A DNA stretch of 64,000 nucleotides from Periplaneta americana (Eukaryota > Arthropoda > Insecta > Blattodea > Blattidae). Where the stretch lies: positions 155,933,955 to 155,997,954 of the forward strand of contig NC_091122.1 of the NCBI RefSeq assembly GCF_040183065.1. The letters run 5' to 3'. Position 1 is the stretch's first letter. Each line of letters starts with the position of its first letter. The notes beneath the pieces are model-generated. The model was given only the letters and a program-made list of their open reading frames with translations, was not told the origin of the DNA and did not search any database. Shown here piece after piece: positions 52,488 through 63,353 of this stretch. Made by a program: the position numbers and the translations under genes.

Positions 52488-52883
52488 TACAGCAGTGGCA
52501 AAAAAAACCGGACCGACGCTTGTAGCTGATTTCAGAGCCTTGTTCACTCCAGAGCACGATAGACTGGTAACTAAAACTTTCGTGGTTCGAATCCTGCCTG
52601 AGAAGGAAACTTTTTTTCTGTTCCTTATTCAAATTTATTCTCAATACTTTTCTATTGTTGGTAAAATGCATGTTCTGGGAGTAATAAGTTAATTAAGTAG
52701 TAAAGTATCACTGCAATCGAAAAGTATTGGGAATAAATTTGAATAAAGAACAAAAAAAAGTTTCCTTCCCAGGCAGGATTCGAACCACGGAAGCCTTAGT
52801 TACCAGTCTATCGTGCTCTGGAGTGAACAAGGCTCTGAAATCAGCTACAAGGGTCGGTCCGGTTTTTTTTTGCCACTACTGTA
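52488..52883. mobile_element. Tc1/mariner-like fold-back with B-box arms
   Basis: TA at 52488-52489 and 52882-52883 flank CAGCAGTGGCAAAAAAA and, inward, CAGTAGTGGCAAAAAAA. The arms are about 175 bp and continue inward past ACCGGACCGACSCTTGTAGC. Each arm contains an exact Pol III B-box (GGTTCGAATCC, about 52587 plus strand; complement about 52780) followed within about 25 bases by a T run. TA duplication plus CAGT termini fit Tc1/mariner. No transposase. Confidence 0.88.
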
Positions 52884-53062
52884 CACGAGAATATCCCATA
52901 AATATTTTGTTACCCATCTGCATGTGTGCAATGCCAACTTTATATTAACTTTTCATAGTTACGCATGCATTCTGCACGCATCTGTTTCGCGTCCATGTCT
53001 AAGCACAGCTGAATAACAATTTTTTTAATTCTACTGCAACCCCTCCACCATGGATAATAATT

Positions 53063-53765
53063 AGGGCTAGGATTTTGATGACCTATAAATCATGAAAAAA
53101 TGTCTGAAAAACAATGCATTTATGACCTAAGAATCTTTCAAAAATGCCCTTAAAAATGCCCTAAAAATTGGTTTTACATAATTGGCTTAGTAGGAAAAGA
53201 GGTTTTGTACTAAATATTTAGACTAGTAATTAAATTAAATTCTAGTACCAACATTTAAGTTTATTTAATTTTACATATTTTTTCTAAGTAGTACACTTTA
53301 ATTAATTATTTTACCTGATGTAGTTTCCATGTAGTCCACCACAAGGCCACTCTTATCCGGAACTAGCAGGCATAGAGGAGTCTATATTGAAGGGGTGGTT
53401 GGACTGATTCATTACATGGGGTGTACTACGTTAAAAGGGCAATATTTGTGTACAAAAACGATTAAAACATTATACAAAATAATGGGTATTAATGGACAAA
53501 ATATGTAGAGAAAATATCAAAGGAAATAAATATTATTTTACATTAATAATGGGGATTTATGGTCAAAATTAAATGAAAATGCCTCAAAAATGACCGAATA
53601 AAACAAAAAATTGCTCTTATGAGTTGAAACAGGCAAAATATTGCAAAAAAAATGCCCTAACAAATATGTCTTAAAACAGTTTATCACGTAACATATAAAT
53701 ACTAAAGCAGCTATGTTTCTGGCTTACTAGGAAAAAGATCCAATTTCATCAAAATCCTAGCCCTA
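53063..53765. mobile_element. hAT-like non-autonomous element, 703 bp
   Basis: Termini TAGGGCTAGGATTTTGATGA are identical inward from both ends (20 bp). The flanks ATAATAAT (53055-53062) and ATAATAAA (53766-53773) form an 8 bp duplication with one mismatch. Subterminal AAAAATGCCCT motifs repeat at both sides. No transposase is encoded. Confidence 0.87.
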
Positions 53766-53773
53766 ATAATAAA

Positions 53774-54367
53774 CTCTTCCAAGTAGGGTTACTGTGTATA
53801 TATACTTCATGTGAATTCTCCTTGTGTATAGAAATGTACCAGTCATTTTTTATCGAATACGATGTAAGCGTTTCCATGACAACCTACGTTGAATTTCCGT
53901 TCCCCAAAATAACTTCTTTTCTTTCTATCAGTGTAGGTCGAATATAGACGTTAAGCTCCAAAAATATCTTACTTTTGCTTCAGTTTCAGGCTGATGGGGA
54001 TGAGAAGCAGGTTCTGCAAGGTCAATGTCATGTTGCTTGGGACTTCTTCCAGAAACAAGCAATCGATTTGCATAGAAGTTCCACGCTACCGTCAATCCGC
54101 CACCTGACAGACGTCGGTTCCACTCCAGTACGACTCCAGTGCGAGAGCAACAAGGGCATATCTGCACTTCCGTTCGGAATACAAGCTTGGCCAGCTGTGT
54201 GAATCATACTGCCGAATGCAGCGGTCAAGTCTACGTGCACTATGGAAGAAAGAAGCCTCCTGTCTGTATGAAACCGTTTGACTTTAATTCTCTCTAAGAT
54301 GTGTGGCATTTTATTTTTTTTTTCGAGGAAGCAAAATGAAGCTTCGCGTACTTTGTAATTAAAATTC

Positions 54368-54370
<3 letters not shown>
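53774..54370. other. Unassigned; overlapping minus frames
   Basis: Minus frames 53928-54167 and 54028-54369 overlap in a CpG-containing patch. The latter begins MNFNYKVREASFCFLEKKNK but has no domain. Possible host or processed sequence; undecidable here. Confidence 0.3.

Positions 54371-54432
<62 letters not shown>
54371..54432. repeat. (AAT)n microsatellite
   Basis: About 20 AAT units, ending where repeat R1 begins (ATAGTCCGG). Confidence 0.96.
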
Positions 54433-54895
54433 TAGTCCGGATCAGCTAACCATTTTCCACCTCTATATATGCTAGTGGATTATAGTGATATATAGTCAGA
54501 TTGAATTTATTTTTACCAACTTTGTTTCGAATTTCGGATACTGACAAATATTGGTTTGAAGTAGAGGGAAACTGATGAAATGGAAATAACCAATCTTGTG
54601 AAATTTGAACGTAATTAATTCATTTAGTGGTCTGCCCGAGGGCAAGTCTTTCGCTGCAAACCAAACTTTCTCCAATCTTTCCTATTTTCTGCCTTCCCGT
54701 TCACCATTCCTTCAGGTGCATCCTTCAGTAGGCAGTTTGTTTTCAGCCAGTGACCCAACCAACCAATCACCCAACCAATTAATTAATTAACCAACGTAAT
54801 TAATAATTAATTAGAAACCGGTATTAATATTAATATCAATACATAATTCAGTTGTGTTGAATTCTGGTTCCAATTCAACATTATATTCAGGTAAG
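54433..54895 (+). repeat. Repeat R1, copy 3, interrupted by LINE-X
   Basis: R1 pieces at 54433-54619 and 54793-54895 match copy 2 at 48403-48795. Between them lies a minus-strand LINE-X fragment flanked by AACGTAATTAAT (54608-54619 and 54793-54804), a 12 bp target duplication. Confidence 0.88.
54620..54792 (-). mobile_element. LINE-X 3' fragment with internal deletion
   Basis: The LINE-X 3' end on the minus strand (GTCTGCCCGAGGGCAAGTCT to GTGACCCAACC). It jumps from TTCTGCCTTCC straight to CGTTCACCATTCC, omitting about 100 bases present at 46780-46850. 12 bp target duplication in R1. Confidence 0.88.
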
Positions 54896-55095
54896 TATAA
54901 TTAAATAAGATATAACTTATAAACTTTACTCAATATGAAATAAGCACGTAGCTTGGACAGAAATATATTTCATATTTTAATTAATTTCTTTCGTGTTTTG
55001 ATATTTATTAAAATGTCTAAGAGAGGAAATAGCATGGTAGCGACTTCTCCAAGAAATAAAGCGCTTGCCATTCACTTCACAGGTTTTACTTAATA

Positions 55096-55096
<1 letters not shown>

Positions 55097-55149
<53 letters not shown>

Positions 55150-55531
55150 TTTTATTTTCGCTGGCAGAGTTAAGGCCATAAGGCCTTCTCTTCCACTCAA
55201 CCAGCCTTAATCAATACAATACATAAATTTAAATTACAAATATTTACACTACACTTAAAAGGTTCTCCAGCAATATTCTTCACTACACATTTATTTAAAT
55301 TTAGATAAATCTATAAGGTAAAGTAGTAACTTAATTTATGAGCTAATTTAATTCAATGAATTATAATTAATTTAATATTTGAGATAGCTAGTAAAATGAT
55401 GAAAATTAATTTAATATAAGCTTACTAGGACTATGTTACAGGGAGAATATATATATATTTCTATTTCTATAATGAGAATATTAATGTAATTGCCATTAGA
55501 GGTTTTGTAAATCTATTTAGAAAAATTAATG

Positions 55532-55580
<49 letters not shown>

Positions 55581-56545
55581 GAATGGACAGATGTTAGTTT
55601 CATTATAAGTAACAAATATTAATCAGCAATTCATCTGTTAAGTAAGAATTTATGCAATTTTGACCTAAATGAAGTTATTGTCCAACAACCCCTTATATCA
55701 TTCGGAAGCGAGTTCCAATTTCTAGCAACAAACTGTATAGGATGAAGAATATAAAGATGTCTTGTGGTAGGGTATAATGAGTAAATTGTTATGCTGAGAT
55801 CTTGTACTTAGCTGATGATATGCGGATAAATTTTGGAAACGAGAAGCCAAATAGATTGGGGCAGCGGTGCGCAGAATTTGAAATAAGAGAACAAGAGAAT
55901 GCAGGGCTCGTCGATCGCTTAGTCTTAGCCAAGACAGAGTTTGGAAAAACGGGGAAACATGATCATACTTACGAATATTACAAATATAACGGACGCACGC
56001 ATTATGCACACGTTGTAGCCTGCTGCTCAAATTTGCATTTAGGTTACTTAATATAACATCGCAGTAGTCGAAGTGTGGCATCACGAGTGTTTGTACAAGG
56101 ATTAATTTTAATTTATCAGGAAGAAAGTGCTTCAGTCGCTTTAATGAGTGAATAATGGAAAATATTTTTTTGGAAGTGTGATTCACTTGTTCATTCCATT
56201 CCAGGTGACAATCCATATAAATACCAAGGTTCTTCACAGTCGTACTGTATGGAATAGTAGTATTATTTACAATTATCGGTGGCAAATTTTGCTTGTCACA
56301 CTTCGATCTTTGATGTAAGGGGAAAAAACCAGGTAAGTCATTTTCTTTTGTAAATGGAGTTAGTAGTGTCATTCGATCCATGAAGAGATACTTTTTTATT
56401 AGAGGTATGAAATGGGTAAAGAAACAATTTGGCCAAGAGTAATTTGCTTCCAAAATTTTGATGTACTGGGAAGAAAGTAAGTCGAGCGAAACAGTAAAAG
56501 AACCAGATAAGTCAACCGATTTACTATCATCACTAGACAGCACGA
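55097..56545 (-). pseudogene. LINE-Y, minus strand, 273-codon frame
   Basis: The longest plausible coding relic in the window (55722-56543). After a 5' part of unclear origin (LSSDDSKSVDLSGSFTVSLD) it has VNNTTIPYSTTVKNLGIYMD, LKRLKHFLPDKLKLILVQTL, VMPHFDYCDVILSNLNANLS and RVHNACVRYICNIRKYDHVS: the thumb and C-terminal region of a Jockey/CR1-like reverse transcriptase. It closes early at TVCC because of a one-base shift; RNWNSLPNDIRGC follows in the next frame. The catalytic domain is missing. The 3' UTR hairpin and (AAT)n tail are at 55097-55205; a second (AAT)n lies at 55530-55579. Confidence 0.85.
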
Positions 56546-56848
56546 AATAATTTGTGGCAATCTGGGAAATCTTGTTATAATTACAGCACCGATTTCAGTT
56601 ATTCAGGCAGAAATATTTCAATTCTCAAAGAAGCGCCTTGAAATAGTGTTATCATTGATGTTTCCAATCTCTTGTTTTGTTTTAGCTATGAAGAAGCCCA
56701 GTTCATCTTTAGACTTATTTTGTAAATCTTTCTTTTTTTCTCTCTCTTCGCTACAATGTGTTTTCCTTCCTTCTAAACTCTTCATTTTTTCAGTGGCAGT
56801 TTGTATGCTAAGTGAAGCAGGCACTCCACAAATCTAATCCATCCATTC
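56546..56848. other. Unassigned spacer
   Basis: Minus frame 56618-56824 is Lys/Glu-rich (SLEGRKTHCSEEREKKKDLQ) and could be a coiled-coil relic or LINE ORF1 debris; unsupported. Confidence 0.3.
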
Positions 56849-56978
56849 CGCCTCGCACAAATCCGGACTACACGAGAGATAGTGAGTGGTTTCTATAGCT
56901 GCGACATGCGAGGTCTGCGCACCTCGCAACTATAGAAACCACTCACTATCTCTCGTGTTGTCCGGATTTGTGCGAGGC
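56849..56978. mobile_element. 130 bp near-perfect hairpin
   Basis: CGCCTCGCACAAATCCGGAC...GTTTCTATAG is matched almost base for base by its inverse CTATAGAAAC...GTCCGGATTTGTGCGAGGCG, arms of about 56 bp around a loop of about 19 bp (GCGAGGTCTGCGCACC region). Probably a minimal fold-back MITE. The near identity of the arms implies recent insertion or arm-to-arm conversion. Confidence 0.88.
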
Positions 56979-57065
56979 GAGCCTCGCATTTCGCACGTCA
57001 CATGAGTCGGTTCAGAAAAACCAAGGCTTAAGAGAACTTTTACGAACTTAGCGCTTGTTTATCTA

Positions 57066-57571
57066 AAGGTTTGTTCAAGCACGGTTCAGAATCGATTCTG
57101 AACTGTCTGTAGCTCAAATTGAATTCCAACAAGACTAGAACTGACTCCGAACCGAAACTAAACTCCCAGTTTTCTGTTCCTACGTGCTTTAGAACTCGTT
57201 CGAAACGAGTGAAATTGGTTCTCGACTAAGAGCAGGAACTGGGAATTGTGAACTGCTGATGCATGCGCAGAAGGTTTAATCTGAAGTTACTGATAAAATG
57301 CTTCGAAACTACGCGGGTTAAAATTGTCCATCATGAGTGATTTGAAAGGTGATAGCGATTTATTTAAGGAAGAATTATGTTCGGAAGATGAATATAATTT
57401 TAATATGAGAAGAAATTCCGAAGGCCGTAAAAAACAGTTCAAGAAACGTTCCAAAAACGTAAAATTCCAAACTAGTTCTAACAACGTACGCGTACACAAT
57501 TGACGCATGCGTCGAAAGAAGTTCCGTATTAGTTCAGAACGCTTTCTGAATTGTTTGCTGGAACAAACCTT
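57066..57571. mobile_element. TIR element, about 506 bp, with small ORF
   Basis: Left AAGGTTTGTTCAAGCA and inward-right AAGGTTTGTTCCAGCA match, with looser symmetry further in (GGTTCAGAA). A 56-codon frame at 57333-57503 (MSDLKGDSDLFKEELCSEDE, then a basic half RKKQFKKRSKN) may be a remnant of the parent element's protein. The target duplication is unclear. Confidence 0.72.
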
Positions 57572-58575
57572 ATGAGAACATTTATGATCGTAGCACTATG
57601 TCTAAGAGAATTTCTACCCTGACTCCTAGCGAGGAGCATTCCCAATCCACACCAGCTGACTACAGTAAGATTCGCTTAGTAACCAAGTTTAGAACAGACA
57701 ACCCAACTCGTCCCTAGATGAGTCCCCTCTTTGCATCGCCAGCTGGTGATCGCGGAGTGCTATGGAGTGATAATGAAAGTGAGATCGAAGTGATATTGAT
57801 GTCTAACGTGGAGGAAAGGGACAATCCTGGGAGGAAACTCTACTGCGATCTTGTCCGCCACAAGTGTCAGTGTGGATATGTCCATGGAAAGTCGCAGGCC
57901 TGACAGGAACACGAACCCAGACCGCCTACGTGACAAGTTGAAGATTACACAGCTCAGCCACCGCAAGTACAAACTGAAACCCGAATCAGAAAGATTTATA
58001 GTAGAAATTGTTGAACATTTAGTCGCAGCGGAAGACAATAAAATTCTCTTGTCGCGGTTGAAAGACTCGAGTAGCAGCGAGGGTTGTTTACCCTCCAGTT
58101 CTTTCGCTCCTTGCCGAGTCGAGTGGAAAGCTTCGAGGAGAGCCTTCACAAGTAATGCAACAATGCAGACAATGCTAATTTTAACTGCTGTTTGCAATTT
58201 TCATTCAGAGGTTATTAACCTATTTTTAAGCACTAGCTTTAAGTTAATTTCTGTGTGAATTTTTAGGATCCCTATATGCATAACAATTTTTGTTGAAGTT
58301 TCCGTTTGAGTTGCATATACGCGTATTATTTCTTTAAAAATTTAAAATGAATCCACACTTCATGAGGATCGTATATTTGTAAGTACGGGTATCTTAGCAA
58401 CAAATCTCACTTACTAATGGAAAGAAAGCCAAGATAATCTAGACCAGACAGAGGGGTGAAACAGAGAGAGGAGTTTTTGGTAGCAAGACTGTGCAGGCCG
58501 TTGTTTTGTTGTCCGATCACCAGAAGGGCTAAACGTTTCAATGACTGGATACTAGTGGGAAACACCGTTGTATGT
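57572..58575. other. Low-repeat block with linked open frames
   Basis: Frames 57598-57717 and 57718-57903 share one register, separated only by a TAG at 57715-57717. The next frame 57851-58258 (135 codons, MSATSVSVDMSMESRRPDRN) overlaps. The composition is less AT-rich and no repeat is recognised. This could be a decayed host exon or unknown element; no domain is visible. Confidence 0.4.
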
Positions 58576-59189
58576 AGGGGTACGTACATGTTGGAGCAAT
58601 GATAAACGATAAGAGAAATGATCTAGCGACGCTTTGGTATTATCAAAGAATCAAGTGTTCATATCGGAGCAACGAGATCGCGGGAAGCGAACATTTTGAT
58701 TTATCAGTAGAAGATATTCTATGCATCCACTTAATGAAAGAAGATATATAGGAAATATCAGCTGCTAAGTTCAAGGTTAATGTAACTTAAATACGTACAA
58801 AATTCAACTCGTTTCTCATCCCGAGATAGTACAAATTCGTTGTGTTGTGATTGGTTCTTGTGATCACATAACATATGACGAATAAATAGGCCTACACAAC
58901 TGATCAATTTGTCACTATCTACAATAATTAATTTAATAAGCTGAAATAATAATAAATTGATTAATATTCGCATATATCGATAACCACCGGTATTTATACA
59001 GATTAATATTATCTTAATCAGAGATCATATGAACGACAAGAGCGAAGAAAATGGAACTTTGGTTTTTTCGTCGCTTTTATAGTTACTCCAATATGCACAC
59101 CTCAATGACAATGCATGCTTCAATTCTCTCTGACATAGCATCGCTGCTTCTTTTATCGTTTATCTTCGCTCCAACGTGTACGTACCCTT
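58576..59189. mobile_element. TIR element, about 614 bp
   Basis: Left GGGGTACGTACATGTTGGAG and inward-right AAGGGTACGTACACGTTGGA align, continuing GCAATGATAAACGATAA against GCGAAGATAAACGATAA: about 42 bp of imperfect TIR. No transposase and no clear target duplication. Confidence 0.83.
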
Positions 59190-59671
59190 AGATATATCTC
59201 GTAGGCAACAGAAAGCCACACAGAACAAAATAGTCGCCATATTTCTTTTGAGACGAGAGCCTGATGACTATTTTATGAGTCGTTTGTATGTAGGCTATAT
59301 GTTATTTAATTAAAAAATAAGTGAAAATTTCATCAGAACAATATTACAGTATATTTATACTTGTTCTGTTGAAATTTTTACTTATTATCTTAATTACATA
59401 ATATATGAACACTAAAATAACAACATTCATCTTTATCAATCTTTATAATTTGATCAACAAAACCACCAATACCCCGCTCAAATTTTCAAATATTAAGCTT
59501 GACAGCCAGACCACCAGGAGCGCACTATTTGTTCTCTGCTTCCCTGTCGCAACATGCGCCGTGCACTTTTATTATTTTGTTGTTCTGCGAGACCAGAGCA
59601 TTCCAAAAGTAATGATAATAATGCTGTAAATCAGCGCTCCTAGTGGTGATCATTATAAACTTGTAATATGT

Positions 59672-59674
<3 letters not shown>
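59190..59674. other. Unassigned; hairpin at 59315-59388
   Basis: AATAAGTGAAAATTTCATCA (59315) pairs with TTGAAATTTTTACTTATT (about 59371), a stem of about 26 bp with a 20-nt loop. No gene is seen. Confidence 0.55.

Positions 59675-59730
<56 letters not shown>
59675..59730. repeat. (AAT)n microsatellite
   Basis: About 18 AAT units immediately adjoining the 3' end of a minus-strand SINE-D. Confidence 0.95.
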
Positions 59731-59731
<1 letters not shown>

Positions 59732-60063
59732 CCGTGGCGCTACAGCTCACGAAGGGCCAAGACCGACCAGCCGGCTGCTGGCCTCACGGCCACATGCCGA
59801 AGCAGAGGTGGACGATCATCCAACCAGAACGGAGGTATCGTGTGGTTAGCACGATGATCCCCCAGCCGTTATAGCTGGTTTGCGTAACCGGATTTCGCTA
59901 CTTATTGTAGCTCCCCAAGTGCATCACGATGCTGAGTGGGCACCGGTCCCATACATTGGCTGAAATTTCACGAAAAAATTTCTTCTCCCATGAGGACTCG
60001 ATCCAGCCCGTATTCCGTAACGCGAGTCCTAGGCAGGATGCCTTAGACCACGACGCCACGGAA
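59731..60063 (-). mobile_element. SINE-D, full length
   Basis: Minus-strand copy from CCGTGGCGCTACAGCTCACG to GACGCCACGG, with B-box complement GGACTCGATCCAG. It aligns with 13801-14139 and 32540-32881 along its whole length. Confidence 0.93.
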
Positions 60064-60257
60064 CAATTATTGTATATGAATTTCTATTTCAAACGGCTCC
60101 TAATGCCCTGTCCTATACTCCCCACGAAGGTTTTGTTTTTCAGTTTTTTTTAAACATCTTGTTATCAGTATCGCGTACGATGAAACCGTGACTACTTACG
60201 ACAATAAGTCTATGTATTTCAATTATGGTTGACTATGAATTACGAATAATTGGTATC
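60064..60257. other. Unassigned spacer
   Basis: No recognised content. Confidence 0.35.
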
Positions 60258-60500
60258 CACTGCTGTGGAGTAACGGTTAGCTTGCCTGACCGTGCGAAGA
60301 GCGGGCCCGTGTTGAACACCTGATTGGGACAAGTTAATTGGTTGAGAATTTTTACAGTATTTTCCCTCGAGCTATTAAAAATAAATGCAGGGTAACTTTT
60401 GGCGCCTGAAACTGGACTCATTTCAACGTCATTATCACCTTCATCTCATTCAGACGCTAGATAACCACAGCAGTTGATAAAAAGTCACAAAATAACTAAT
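60258..60500 (+). mobile_element. SINE-A subfamily copy, diverged
   Basis: The head TGCTGTGGAGTAACGGTTAG with GAGCGGGCCCGTG shares the subfamily marks of 17524-17717. The B-box is eroded (GTTGAACACCTG). The 3' module CAGACGCTAGATAACC is present and an A-rich end AATTAAAAAAAC follows. Confidence 0.85.
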
Positions 60501-61164
60501 TAAAAAAACGAGTAATTGATAGACTGATGATAGGGGACATTTCTAAGAAAAACGTGTCAAAATATTCTGTCCACTAGAAATTCGAATTGAACTCACTAGG
60601 ATGCAAACGAAAAACCAGAAGACAAACAGTGACGCTTCATGAGTCAATGAATTATAGTGATTATTAAAGGGTAAGTCGACGGAGGGGACAGAAAGACGGG
60701 GGGGGGGGGGAGAGGCAGGACGGTGAGAGTGGAGTAAGTTTCTTGCTCTGCAGGTGCGCTTCTTCATGAATGGCTCCTCACAGGTGCACAGGCATGGATG
60801 ATGATGACTTTACAGCTCTTCTTCACCTTTACCCTCCCTAGTTCCGGTCCGTGTAACGACCTCTTCCGGTGGACCTCGCCCCCTCTCTGCAGCGACACGC
60901 TTTACTTGGTTTTTCGCGTGAGAAGCAGGGAGTAGCATAATAATTCCCCCCCCCTCTCCCCTTCTCCACCTGTCCTCATTAACACACTGTACCGGGTTCG
61001 ATATTCCGGAATAACGAATCTCGTCTCTGTTAATTTTCCACGTCTTCATCGTCGAAAACGTAACGGTGGCTGCGTCAACGACAGCACAATAAGCGTGAAA
61101 ATCAACTACAGCATAATGTGAGTCTGGATTACACGGTCCAATAATAAAAAAATGTATATAATTA

Positions 61165-61165
<1 letters not shown>
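60501..61165. other. Low-repeat, GC-richer island
   Basis: 60660-61090 has no recognised repeat, includes poly-G (60700) and poly-C (60948) runs and several CpGs. Minus frames 60543-60767 and 60810-61049 have no domain. A possible host regulatory or exonic segment; unproven. Confidence 0.35.
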
Positions 61166-61210
<45 letters not shown>

Positions 61211-61234
61211 TTAGTAGTAATAAAATTAGTAGTA

Positions 61235-61281
<47 letters not shown>

Positions 61282-61317
61282 CATCATCATAATACCTAAC
61301 AATAGTATTAGGCCCTA

Positions 61318-61359
<42 letters not shown>

Positions 61360-61454
61360 TTAGTAGTAATAAAATTAGTAGTAGTAGTAATAATAATAAT
61401 AATAATAATAATAATCATAATAATAATAATACCTAATAATAGTATTAGGCCCTA

Positions 61455-61494
<40 letters not shown>

Positions 61495-61535
61495 GAATAA
61501 TAATAATAATATTAGTAGTAATGAAAGTAGTAGTA

Positions 61536-61583
<48 letters not shown>

Positions 61584-61805
61584 GTAATAAAAGTAGTAAT
61601 AATAATAATAACCATCATCATCATCATCATAATAATAATAATACCTAATAGTATTTAGGCCCTAATAGTCATAATAATAATAATAATAATAGTAGTAATA
61701 AAAGTAATAATAATAATAATCATAATAATAATACCTAATAATAGTATTAGGCCCTAATAGTAATAATAATAATAATATTAGTAGTAATAAAAGTAGTAGT
61801 AGTAG

Positions 61806-61855
<50 letters not shown>

Positions 61856-61921
61856 TTAGTAGTAATAAAAGTAGTAGTAATAATAATAATAATAATAATA
61901 ACATTAGTAGTAATAAAAGTA

Positions 61922-61979
<58 letters not shown>

Positions 61980-62020
61980 CTAATAATAGTAGTAGTAATA
62001 ATAATAAAATAATAATAGGA

Positions 62021-62083
<63 letters not shown>

Positions 62084-62098
62084 GTAGTAGTAGTTAAA
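61166..62098. repeat. Compound AAT higher-order array
   Basis: About 930 bp of (AAT)n. It is punctuated by recurring cassettes: AATACCTAATAATAGTATTA followed by GGCCCTAATAG (near 61306, 61442, 61651 and 61744) and ATTAGTAGTAATAAAA (at least five times). The frames of poly-Ile, poly-Leu and poly-Tyr are artefacts. Confidence 0.93.
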
Positions 62099-62379
62099 AA
62101 GGTAAAGGTATCCCCGTAACATGCCATGAAGGCACTTGGGGGGCATGGAGGTAGAGCCCCATGCTTTCCATGACCTCGGCATTAGAATGAGGTGGTGTGG
62201 TCGGCACCACGCTCTGACCGCCTTTCACCCCCGGGAAAGACCCGCTACTCAAGGGCTGAAGGCTGAGTGAACCTTGGGGCCGTTCTGAAAGTTTGGCAAC
62301 GAGAAAAAATCCTGTTACCACCTGGGATCGAACCCCGGACCTTTCAGCCCGTAGCCAGCTGCTTTACCAACTGAGCTAC
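62099..62379 (-). mobile_element. SINE-E, tRNA-derived
   Basis: In its own sense the head is GTAGCTCAGTTGGTAAAGCA (a textbook A-box) and CCGGGGTTCGATCCCAGG (B-box). The 3' end is CATGTTACGGGGATACC. AAT repeats lie on both sides, so it sits within the AAT array. Distinct from SINE-A to D. Confidence 0.9.
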
Positions 62380-62644
62380 TAATAATAGTAGTAGTAATAA
62401 TAATAATAATGAACACGAAGAAACAGATAAGGCTTCAAATCTCTGACTGAAGAAAGGGAACATATTTAGAGAAACTGTTGGGTTCCTGCTAGCTATTGAA
62501 GATAAAAAGTTATTCCTGCAAAATGCTACAGAAAATATTGAAAGAAAGCATAGAAGACCCTAAATGCCGACGCTGTAGCAAACACAGAGAATCCATACAA
62601 CATAACATAAATAATAAGTGGATGTAGGCCTAATAGGCTAGCTA

Positions 62645-63118
62645 GCTACACTCGGGAGGAAATTAAACGCAGAATAAATATGGGAAATGCCTGTTATTAT
62701 TCGATTGAGAAGCTTCTGTCATCTAGTATGCTATAAAAAAATCTCAAAATTAAAATTCATAAAACAGTTATATTATCGGTTGTTCTATATGGTTGTGAAA
62801 CTTAGACTCTCACTTTGAGAGATTAAGGGTGTTTGAGAATAAGGTTCTCAGGAAAATATTTGGGGCTAAGAGGGATGAAGTTACAGGAGAATGGATTAAG
62901 TTACACAACGCAGAACTGCACGCATTGTATTCTTTACCCGACATAATTAGGAACATTAAATCCAGACGTTTGAGATGGGCAGGGCATGTAGCACGTAATG
63001 GGCGAACCCACAAATGCATATTCTGTGTTAGTTGGGAGACCGGAGGGAAAAATACCTTTGGGAAGGCCGAGATATAAATGGGAGGATAATAATGAAATGG
63101 ATTTGAGAGAGGTGGTTC
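62645..63118 (+). pseudogene. LINE-Z fragment, truncated 3'
   Basis: Starts at the equivalent of REEIKRRINMGNACYYS and continues LYGCET-type residues and FENKVLRKIFGAKRDEVTGE, DIIRNIKSRRLRWAGHVARN. It stops at 63118 before the usual DRDRW region and TAAG tail, where the next element begins. A deletion within the LREEHRLR codons and a frameshift are present. Confidence 0.88.
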
Positions 63119-63353
63119 TAAACATTAGTCAATTAAAGGAATTATACTTCTGAATAGTTTATTCTCTATTTGTAATATTCTTTTACTCTTAAAGCTAAAG
63201 AAAAAAAATGTATTTTACTAACAACTTCAAATTACTAGTGTAACTCTAAAAAATTGAAATTATAACACATGTTTATATGACATTTTTTGCTCAGAACGTC
63301 TTCGAAAATAAGCTCCGTAAGTGACGGTAAATCCTCTTGAATCACTCTGTATG
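63119..63353 (-). mobile_element. Mariner-like TIR element end
   Basis: The reverse complement starts TACAGAGTGATTCAAGAGGA and continues TTTACCGTCACTTACGGAGC, resembling the TACAGGGTGATTC termini at 34934 and 26500. It abuts, and probably truncates or interrupts, the LINE-Z at 63118. Confidence 0.5.

Noticed and set aside
55802..56056. 84-codon plus-strand frame
   Set aside because: It is the antisense of the LINE-Y coding relic.
61445..62182. Long poly-Ile, poly-Leu and poly-Tyr frames
   Set aside because: They are translations of AAT/ATT microsatellite in all registers.
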